This document shows positions 15,151 through 20,294 of a stretch of 20,294 nucleotides of DNA, in pieces. Every line of letters starts with the position of its first letter. Within the stretch, counting starts at the first letter, position 1. A program made the position numbers and the translations under genes. The notes beneath the pieces are model-generated. The model searched no databases and was not told the DNA's origin. It saw nothing but the letters and a program-made list of their open reading frames with translations. This stretch comes from JBMNTQ01 sp050945815 (GTDB taxonomy: Bacteria > Bacillota > Clostridia > Christensenellales > JBMNTQ01): positions 1 through 20,294 of the forward strand of contig JBMNTQ010000017.1 in the NCBI GenBank assembly GCA_050945815.1. The letters are read 5' to 3'.

Positions 15151-15159
15151 AGTATACCA
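15151..15159 (-). promoter_or_regulatory. Extended -10 promoter of the membrane-protein gene
   Basis: On the minus strand, TGG-TATACT (15159-15151) is an extended -10 (TGn motif). No good -35 is seen; eight T lie where the spacer and -35 would be. Confidence 0.55.
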
Positions 15160-15206
15160 CGGCTAGAAAAAAAACGCGACTGTTGTCTTGCATCTTTATC
15201 CGCTGA

Positions 15207-15235
15207 TTGCCACCGTGTTCCCTATGGGCTATAAT
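15207..15235 (+). promoter_or_regulatory. Promoter of dapF-cca
   Basis: -35 TTGCCA (15207-15212) and a perfect -10 TATAAT (15230-15235) are 17 bases apart. The start site is near 15242, so the dapF start codon must lie downstream of that. Confidence 0.85.
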
Positions 15236-15283
15236 ATAAATACATGCAAGATCTCTTTTATTCATAGCAGGAGGAATCAACGA

Positions 15284-16114
15284 TTGGATTTTATTAAAAT
15301 GCACGGCTTAGGCAACGATTTTATCGTATTACAAGACAATGGGCAGGCGCTGGACTACAACCGTCTGGCACCCCAATTGTGCGACCGGCGCACCGGCATA
15401 GGCGGTGACGGGCTGATCATTGCCCTGCCGTCGAAACACGCAGATATCCGTATGCGCATCATCAATTCCGACGGTAGCGAAGCGGAGATGTGCGGCAACG
15501 GCATTCGCTGTCTCGCCAAATACGCCCTGGATCAAGCTCTCGTCCAAGGCCGCCGCTTTACAGTGGAAACCCTGGCAGGTCCCATTGTTCCCGAAGTCTT
15601 GTCCAACGATACCAGCGTCGCCCAGATACGGGTAGACATGGGGCAGCCCATCCTCAGCCGCAGCCAAATCCCCATGCTGGGCCCGGAAGGAGGAGTAGCC
15701 TTAGAACCCCTCTCCGTCGACGGCAAAGTTTTCACCATTTCTTCCATGCTGGTGGGTGTCCCCCACACCATGGTTTTCGTAGACGACCTCGAACAAACCG
15801 ACCTCTCTCATTGGGGGCCGCTGATCGAAACCCACCCTTCCTTCCCCCGGCGCACCAACGTCAACTTTGTACAAGTCGTCGACCGCACCACCATCCTCGT
15901 CCGCACCTGGGAGCGGGGTGCCGGCGCTACGCTGGCCTGTGGCACAGGCTCTTGTGCGTCTGCCGTGGCCGCCCACCGAGCGGGCTATACCGAATCCGCG
16001 GTCGATGTCCGGCTCTACCTGGGCACCCTCCATGTGCAATATGAAAACGGCCATGTGTTTATGAGCGGCCCTGCCGAAACGGTCTTTTCCGGACAAATCC
16101 AGCTGCATGAATAA
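15284..16114 (+). CDS. dapF: Diaminopimelate epimerase
   Basis: The enzyme converts LL- to meso-diaminopimelate for peptidoglycan and lysine synthesis in the cytoplasm. It has 276 residues, the normal length. Both catalytic cysteines are present: C70 in 'EMCGNGIRC' and C219 in 'ACGTGSCAS', with the N-terminal 'MHGLGNDF' and 'GGDGLI' motifs. The start is TTG at 15284, nine bases after AGGAGG. An upstream ATG at 15188 gives a longer frame but lies before the promoter and would add 32 unrelated residues, so I reject it. cca follows after 27 bases, so the two are probably one operon. Confidence 0.96.
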   Translation: MDFIKMHGLGNDFIVLQDNGQALDYNRLAPQLCDRRTGIGGDGLIIALPSKHADIRMRIINSDGSEAEMCGNGIRCLAKYALDQALVQGRRFTVETLAGPIVPEVLSNDTSVAQIRVDMGQPILSRSQIPMLGPEGGVALEPLSVDGKVFTISSMLVGVPHTMVFVDDLEQTDLSHWGPLIETHPSFPRRTNVNFVQVVDRTTILVRTWERGAGATLACGTGSCASAVAAHRAGYTESAVDVRLYLGTLHVQYENGHVFMSGPAETVFSGQIQLHE

Positions 16115-16141
16115 GGGATACACACAGGAGCGATTGTTTTT

Positions 16142-17533
16142 ATGCGCCTTGAACCAGAACCATTTTTCACAAACCTTGCCGGCCTTTTCAATCCCCATGC
16201 CGTCTATCTGGTAGGCGGCCGGGTACGCAATCGGCTGCTGGGCATTTATGGGGGCGACCTAGATATCGCCTCCGTTCTTTCCCCTGCCCAGCTAACCGCT
16301 GCCCTATCCGGCACATCGATACGCATCATCAAGAAAGCGCCGGAATTTGGCACGGTAGAACTGCATATGCCTTGGCAAGGGGAAATTCTCATCTTTGAAC
16401 ATACAACCTTCCGCCAAGACAGCTACCCAAAAGGTGGCGCTCATCGTCCTTCGGAAGTCTCCTTCACCCACAGTCTTCAAAAGGATGCCCTGCGGCGGGA
16501 TTTTACAATCAACGCCCTCTACATGGATTGCGCCACCGGTGAAATCCAAGATCCGCTCGACGGAATCGGAGATCTATCCCATCGGCTGATCCGCGCCGCC
16601 AAATCCCCGGCTAAAACCCTCGCAGACGACAGCGTCCGCATCCTGCGCATGGTACGCTTCGCCTGTGAGCTGGGCTTCCAAATCCAGCCGGCGCTGCGGC
16701 AGGCCGCCCAGCAGAATATCGGTCTTCTAACGGATATCTCCAAAGAACGCATCCAACAGGAATTCACCAAAATACTGCTCAGCGACACCAAATATCCCAC
16801 CCTAACCGCCAAGAATCCCTCCCCGGTGTTGGAAGGGCTGATGCAGCTCAAGGACTTGGGCGCCTTTCGCTTTATCATAGCAGAGCTTTGCGCCGGAAAA
16901 GGTATTGTCCAGAAATCGCAATACCACGCCTTCGACGTACTGGATCACGGTCTGCATGTCGCCGCCTGCACGCCGCCCAAGCTGTCCCTGCGGCTGGCCG
17001 GCCTGCTGCACGACGCAGGTAAGTCTTTTGTCCTAAAGAAGAGCGGTACTATGTATGGCCACGACAAATTGTCCGCCCAAATCGCCCAAGTCGCCCTAGG
17101 GCAGGCGGGGCTGCGCTACGACAACCGCACCCTTCGCCATTGCTGCCGCCTGATCGAAAAGCACATGTTCGACCTAAACGGCCAAGCAAAGCCGCTGACT
17201 GTCCGGCGTACACTGGCCTCCCTGGGCCGGGAAGGCGCCCAGGATCTCATCCATCTGCGCAGGGCGGATGTCGTGGGCTCCGGCCGCACCACCGATTGCC
17301 CTACGGCAGATAAATGGCAGCAGGAATTAAACGCTATGCTCGAGCAAAATGCCCCCTTTTCCATCCGCGAGTTGGCCATCTCCGGCCACGACATCATGCA
17401 AGCTCTGGGCATTGGCCCAGGCCCCGAAATCGCCCGGATTCAACGTGCTTTGCTGAATCTTTGCCTGAAAAACCCCGCACGCAACCGCAAGGACTGCCTG
17501 CTGCACGCAGTCCGAAGCTATAGACGGGGCTAA
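16142..17533 (+). CDS. cca: tRNA nucleotidyltransferase (class II CCA-adding enzyme family)
   Basis: A 463-residue cytoplasmic enzyme that builds or repairs the 3' CCA of tRNA. The catalytic head has 'YLVGGRVRNRLLG' (22-34) and the metal motif 'GGDLDIA' (D39, D41). 'RRDFTINALY' (118-127), 'DDSVRILRMVRFA' (162-174) and 'ERIQQE' (202-207) are the other family motifs. An HD-type domain is marked by 'GLLHDAGK' (287-294). Some members add only CC or A, or are poly(A) polymerases, so the exact specificity is inferred. AGGAG lies ten bases before the ATG. It is downstream of dapF and ends at a bidirectional terminator. Confidence 0.93.
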   Translation: MRLEPEPFFTNLAGLFNPHAVYLVGGRVRNRLLGIYGGDLDIASVLSPAQLTAALSGTSIRIIKKAPEFGTVELHMPWQGEILIFEHTTFRQDSYPKGGAHRPSEVSFTHSLQKDALRRDFTINALYMDCATGEIQDPLDGIGDLSHRLIRAAKSPAKTLADDSVRILRMVRFACELGFQIQPALRQAAQQNIGLLTDISKERIQQEFTKILLSDTKYPTLTAKNPSPVLEGLMQLKDLGAFRFIIAELCAGKGIVQKSQYHAFDVLDHGLHVAACTPPKLSLRLAGLLHDAGKSFVLKKSGTMYGHDKLSAQIAQVALGQAGLRYDNRTLRHCCRLIEKHMFDLNGQAKPLTVRRTLASLGREGAQDLIHLRRADVVGSGRTTDCPTADKWQQELNAMLEQNAPFSIRELAISGHDIMQALGIGPGPEIARIQRALLNLCLKNPARNRKDCLLHAVRSYRRG

Positions 17534-17556
17534 GCAAACAACCCTTTTCCAAGCAT

Positions 17557-17599
17557 AAAAAAGCATCTTTGGGCATTCTCTGCTCAAAGATGCTTTTTT
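17557..17599. terminator. Bidirectional terminator between cca and the surface-protein gene
   Basis: A 15-bp perfect stem whose arms begin with six A and end with six T (17557-17571 / 17585-17599) is extended inward by a G-U pair and GCA/TGC. It works in either direction, and both flanking genes converge on it. Confidence 0.95.
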
Positions 17600-17670
17600 C
17601 TCAATCCCTACAGCTTACAGATGCCGGTTTCACAAGCGGCGGATCATTCCTGCTGTGTGTCCGATCGGGT

Positions 17671-19407
17671 TCACTGACGGTTGTCGTCCACAGGCTTTTC
17701 AATCGGCTGCCCGTCCGGCCCGAATTCCACAAGGCGGGATGGCTCTTCCTCAATCAACTGCGGCTGCGTCTCTGGTGTATCCTCTTCGCCAATCACCTTG
17801 TTAGGCATACGCCCGCCGCTCCTGCCGGGAAGATCGTCTTTAGCGCCTTCGCCGGGTTTTCCCGGAACCCCTGACGGAGGCGTTTGACCGGGGCTTGGTC
17901 TTCTCCCCGCAGCCGCCATCCTGCGCTTGGCATTCTCGGCAGCAATCCGCTTGCTCTTCTTCTCCTGCGACAACAGAACAAAGAACACAATCCCGCAGAT
18001 TACGATCAATATCACAATTACAATAAAGATAATCAGTAGCGTGCTGCCGGTGCTACCCTCTGTTACAGGGCTAGGCGAGGGTGAAGCCCCTGTCTCTAGG
18101 GTAACCGATACCGGCTGACTTCTTTCCTGATAGGTGTTGCCCTGCTCATCGGTGCATGTCAGTATAAAAACAAATTCTCGGCTCTCGCTCACCTCGGCCG
18201 TTGCAGTAAAGACCTTCTCTCCAACGCCCATAGTCTCCAGCCTGCCGATTTCCCCGATGCTCTCCTCTTTCAAAACCAGATTATGCAGCGAAAAATCGCT
18301 GTTGTTCAGTACAGTAATCGTAAACGTAACGTCTCCCGCCTCTGTCAACGTCCCGGGCTCCGGTACAGCCGTGACAGACAGGTTAAACGAGCTGTCCTCG
18401 CCCCCTTGCACCAAAACGCTGATCGAACTGCTCTGCGCAGAAACCGTATTGCCCGACGCGTCGGTGCCGGTCGCCGTCAACAACACGCTTCGTTCCCTCT
18501 CGGCCGTAAAGGTGTATTTAATCGTGGTGCGCTCGCCGGCCTTGATGGAAAAGCCACTCTTAATGCCGGTTCCCTGCTCGTCTTTCAGGTTGATGTTGTT
18601 GATATCCACATTCCCAATGTTGATCACGTCACAAGTCACCGTTACCGTGTCCCCGACAGCAGGGGTCGGCCGATCCACATTCGCCTCCAGGCTCATGCCG
18701 GAACTAGCCGCTGTAATCGTGATGGGCGCCAGCTCCATTGTATACGATTGCCCGTCGGCAGTATAAGTCACCCTCGGGGCAGACCTTGTGTCGCTATTGA
18801 CTGTCAGGTTCCGGCTAAAGCTCCATTCCGGATCCCCCGCCCGCAGTGTCGCACTGTTTTGCAGGGGCGAATTGCCAAAAGCAGCATCCGTAACCAGAAT
18901 ATTGGTAATGTCCACTTCCCCGGCATTGCGCAAGGTATAGGTCACCTCTACGTTGCTGCCCGGCGCCACCACCTTGCTGCTCACCGCCCGAGAAAATTCC
19001 AGGTTGGGCTTTGCCGTCGTACTTTTTTTCACTCTAACCGGAGCGTTGGTTTCGCCGCCGCCGCCCTCCGAATTCCAGCTAACCTTGTAGATAAGGTCCT
19101 TTCCGATCATATCCGCAGACACGTTGACTTTTGCCGTATACGGCCTTGTCAATGATTCGCCGGCAGACAGGTTGCCTATATTCTTTGCAGAAACCCCAGG
19201 TCCGTCTATCGTAAGGTCCGAAACGTTAGCGCCGGTTGTATTCGTAATCAAAAAGGTAAGGTCCACCGTACCGGCCTGCGCCAATTCTACAGGTTCAGCG
19301 CTGATGGTAACCTGCATGCCTTCAGCAGCCGCCACAGGCATCGAGCCCACTATCAAACACAGCAGCATCGCCAACACGACGATGCGCGCCCATGCTCTCC
19401 TATTCAT
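17671..19407 (-). CDS. Membrane-anchored surface protein with four Ig-like/CARDB-DUF11-type repeats
   Basis: A 578-residue exported protein. A signal peptide (1-28, cleavage near 'VAAA-EG') is followed by four beta-rich repeats at about 32-127, 135-232, 237-334 and 341-437. Each has the pattern of 'T.T..V.N.G..D..NI...D' and a later 'AG....' turn, typical of CARDB/DUF11-like adhesion domains. Then come a Ser/Pro spacer, one membrane helix (456-480), a basic stop-transfer 'KKSKR', and a roughly 95-residue proline- and acid-rich cytoplasmic tail. No sortase motif or enzyme domain is seen. The role may be adhesion, a scaffold, or part of an export system; I cannot decide. ATG 19407 follows AGGAGG by seven bases; an upstream start at 19437 lacks a site. 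It is a single-gene unit. Confidence 0.85.
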   Translation of the reverse strand: MNRRAWARIVVLAMLLCLIVGSMPVAAAEGMQVTISAEPVELAQAGTVDLTFLITNTTGANVSDLTIDGPGVSAKNIGNLSAGESLTRPYTAKVNVSADMIGKDLIYKVSWNSEGGGGETNAPVRVKKSTTAKPNLEFSRAVSSKVVAPGSNVEVTYTLRNAGEVDITNILVTDAAFGNSPLQNSATLRAGDPEWSFSRNLTVNSDTRSAPRVTYTADGQSYTMELAPITITAASSGMSLEANVDRPTPAVGDTVTVTCDVINIGNVDINNINLKDEQGTGIKSGFSIKAGERTTIKYTFTAERERSVLLTATGTDASGNTVSAQSSSISVLVQGGEDSSFNLSVTAVPEPGTLTEAGDVTFTITVLNNSDFSLHNLVLKEESIGEIGRLETMGVGEKVFTATAEVSESREFVFILTCTDEQGNTYQERSQPVSVTLETGASPSPSPVTEGSTGSTLLIIFIVIVILIVICGIVFFVLLSQEKKSKRIAAENAKRRMAAAGRRPSPGQTPPSGVPGKPGEGAKDDLPGRSGGRMPNKVIGEEDTPETQPQLIEEEPSRLVEFGPDGQPIEKPVDDNRQ

Positions 19408-19466
19408 CCAAATTCCTCCTAAACACTCTATAATCAAAAGAAAGTCACTTCAAAATAATCATCATG

Positions 19467-19495
19467 ATTTTATATGAAAGTCAGACTATTGTCAA
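19467..19495 (-). promoter_or_regulatory. Promoter of the surface-protein gene
   Basis: On the minus strand, a perfect -35 TTGACA (19495-19490) and -10 TAAAAT (19472-19467) are 17 bases apart; the leader is about 50 nt. Confidence 0.85.
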
Positions 19496-19595
19496 ACAAT
19501 TCCACGATCCTCAGCACTGTAATTCAGAAACCCATCCGGAAAAAGAATATTCCTGCTAAATTATGCTTAATTTACAATAAAACCATGCTGTGCAA

Positions 19596-19624
19596 TTGAC
19601 ATCACCCCACGCAAAATATATAAT
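19596..19624 (+). promoter_or_regulatory. Consensus promoter P1 upstream of nifJ
   Basis: -35 TTGACA (19596-19601), a 17-base spacer and -10 TATAAT (19619-19624) match the sigma-A consensus at all 12 positions, the strongest promoter in the window. Transcription would begin near 19631, over 260 nt before nifJ. Confidence 0.9.
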
Positions 19625-19639
19625 TTAAACGAGTGTGGC

Positions 19640-19744
19640 TTCCGCTTTCTACTGCAAGTGTAGAGGAACGTTTCCATATTTAAAGTAAATTCGTCCAATT
19701 CGCGTTTTGTTTTTCTTGTTCTGGTGATCCTTTAAAAGAACAAG
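19640..19744 (+). promoter_or_regulatory. Structured leader or short RNA downstream of P1
   Basis: Hairpin one: TTCC and TCTAC (19640-19643, 19648-19652) pair with GTAGA and GGAA (19660-19668), with a 4-base bulge. Hairpin two: CTTGTTCT (19715-19722) pairs perfectly with AGAACAAG (19737-19744) and is followed by GCAATTTTA, a weak T-tract. This could be a nifJ leader with an early terminator or a small separate RNA. No family is recognised. Confidence 0.35.
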
Positions 19745-19757
19745 GCAATTTTACTAG

Positions 19758-19785
19758 TTGGCTTGCGTTTTAGTTACTTTATAAT
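19758..19785 (+). promoter_or_regulatory. Second candidate promoter P2 of nifJ
   Basis: -35 TTGGCT (19758-19763) and a perfect -10 TATAAT (19780-19785) are 16 bases apart. The start site near 19792 gives a leader of about 100 nt, with an 8-bp inverted repeat TCTTTTGT / ACAAAAGA (19810-19817 / 19832-19839). Confidence 0.6.
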
Positions 19786-19892
19786 ATGGATAAGCTTTCC
19801 CTTTTTTTGTCTTTTGTAAAATTGCAAAGCCACAAAAGATGCTCAACCAATTTAAATTCCAAATATTTCTGTTTTAAGGAGGTCCTTTTAAA

Positions 19893-20294
19893 ATGGGCAA
19901 AAAAGTAACCATAGATGGCAATACCGCCGCTGGGCACGTAGCATATGCTTTCAGCGATGTCTCCGCCATCTACCCCATCACTCCTTCCTCTCCTATGGCG
20001 GAAGTCTGTGATGAATGGGCGGCTTATGGCCGCAAGAATCTGTTTGGTCAGACGATGCATGTCGCAGAGATGCAGTCTGAAGCAGGCGCGGCCGGCGCTG
20101 TACACGGCTCTTTAGTTGCCGGCGCCTTAACAACGACCTTTACCGCTTCCCAAGGCTTGCTGCTGATGATTCCCAATATGTACAAAATCGCCGGCGAGCT
20201 TCTGCCCTGCGTTTTCCATGTAAGCGCCCGGGCTCTTGCAACCCACGCCCTGTCCATCTTTGGCGACCATGGCGACGTCATGGCCTGCCGCCAG
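19893..20294 (+). CDS. nifJ: Pyruvate:ferredoxin (flavodoxin) oxidoreductase, NifJ type, N-terminal 134 residues only
   Basis: The gene continues past the window edge. The visible 134 residues are the start of the pyruvate:ferredoxin oxidoreductase domain I: 'TIDGNTAAGHVAYAFSDV', 'AIYPITPSSPMAE' (the conserved YPITPS motif, 27-32), 'EMQSEAGAAGAVHG' with the EAGAAG turn, 'TFTASQGLLLM', and 'FHVSARA'. The enzyme converts pyruvate and CoA to acetyl-CoA and CO2 with reduction of ferredoxin, using thiamine diphosphate and Fe-S clusters in the cytoplasm. The N-terminus fits the single-chain NifJ form, but the split form cannot be excluded without the rest. AAGGAGGT lies about 9 bases before the ATG. 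Confidence 0.95.
   Translation, partial: MGKKVTIDGNTAAGHVAYAFSDVSAIYPITPSSPMAEVCDEWAAYGRKNLFGQTMHVAEMQSEAGAAGAVHGSLVAGALTTTFTASQGLLLMIPNMYKIAGELLPCVFHVSARALATHALSIFGDHGDVMACRQ

Larger units (their letters stand above)
19496..19892 (+). other. Intergenic region between the surface-protein gene and nifJ, leader-rich
   Basis: No coding frame is convincing. On the plus strand it contains a dyad TAAATTA-N4-TAATTTA (19557-19574), two tandem promoters (19596-19624 and 19758-19785), a bulged hairpin (19640-19668), an 8-bp hairpin (19715-19744), a second 8-bp inverted repeat (19810-19839), and the nifJ ribosome site inside a small palindrome (19872-19893). I do not recognise a known riboswitch or 6S RNA in it. 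Confidence 0.6.

Noticed and set aside
15188..15283. Upstream ATG extending dapF by 32 residues
   Set aside because: It lies upstream of the TTGCCA-17-TATAAT promoter, lacks a ribosome site, and the extra residues do not resemble DapF; the TTG at 15284 has AGGAGG nine bases upstream.
19631..19810. 6S RNA or known riboswitch before nifJ
   Set aside because: The ends do not pair into a long closing stem and no known riboswitch core was recognisable.
19813..19831. Possible Rex-type redox operator in the nifJ leader (TTGTAAAATTGCAA)
   Set aside because: The spacing and half-sites do not match the Rex consensus and the dyad has a mismatch.
1..20294. CRISPR arrays, tRNA/rRNA genes, transposases or phage genes
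   Set aside because: I looked for repeated spacers, tRNA-like arms and mobile-element motifs and saw none that hold up.

Overview
The window reads as chromosomal DNA of an anaerobic, low-to-mid-GC Firmicute, most likely of the Clostridia. Four things point there. A divergent murC / purR-glmU-pth-mfd-foldase block matches the housekeeping neighbourhood around purR in Firmicutes. Shine-Dalgarno sites are strong (AAGGAGG type) and often pair with GTG or TTG starts. Several promoters are close to the sigma-A consensus. The metabolic genes are anaerobic types: a Na+-pumping decarboxylase beta subunit and a NifJ-type pyruvate:ferredoxin oxidoreductase. The genus cannot be fixed from sequence alone. 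I saw no tRNA, rRNA, CRISPR array, transposase, phage gene or insertion sequence.

Layout. At 1-2515 on the minus strand lie a truncated MarR-family regulator with its own promoter and operator-like dyad, an OFA-type MFS carboxylate transporter, and a small ferritin-like diiron protein. After a roughly 550 bp gap come two plus-strand genes (3016-4324), the beta subunit and tiny gamma-like subunit of a sodium-ion-translocating decarboxylase, closed by a strong terminator. A second gap of about 500 bp is strikingly C-rich on the plus strand and holds no convincing gene. From 12684 down to 4851 runs the minus-strand block purR, glmU, pth, mfd and a lipoprotein peptidyl-prolyl isomerase. murC diverges from purR across about 190 bp that contains facing promoters and a 16-bp perfect palindrome. 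A 20-bp perfect inverted repeat serves as a shared terminator between murC and a convergent six-helix membrane protein of unknown function. dapF and cca follow on the plus strand as a pair, sharing a bidirectional terminator with a convergent membrane-anchored surface protein built from Ig-like/CARDB-type repeats. The window ends inside nifJ, which has two candidate tandem promoters and a long leader.

How the parts work together. murC, glmU and dapF feed peptidoglycan precursor synthesis (UDP-MurNAc-Ala, UDP-GlcNAc, meso-diaminopimelate). pth and cca maintain tRNA. mfd couples transcription to repair, and the foldase handles secreted proteins. The decarboxylase subunits, the transporter and pyruvate:ferredoxin oxidoreductase suggest carboxylate-based anaerobic energy metabolism, but nothing here shows that they are co-regulated.

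Two global features stand out. C exceeds G on the plus strand in coding and non-coding DNA alike, consistent with the minus strand being the leading strand and with oadB, murC, dapF-cca and nifJ being transcribed head-on to replication. Second, about half of the genes use GTG or TTG starts, so longest-ORF starts are wrong for at least five of them. I found no clear undescribed multi-gene system. The most unusual items are the orphan beta/gamma sodium pump pair, the altered MurC motif, the foldase lacking a typical active-site His, the nifJ leader, and a 20-codon Cys-containing small ORF with an ideal ribosome site.
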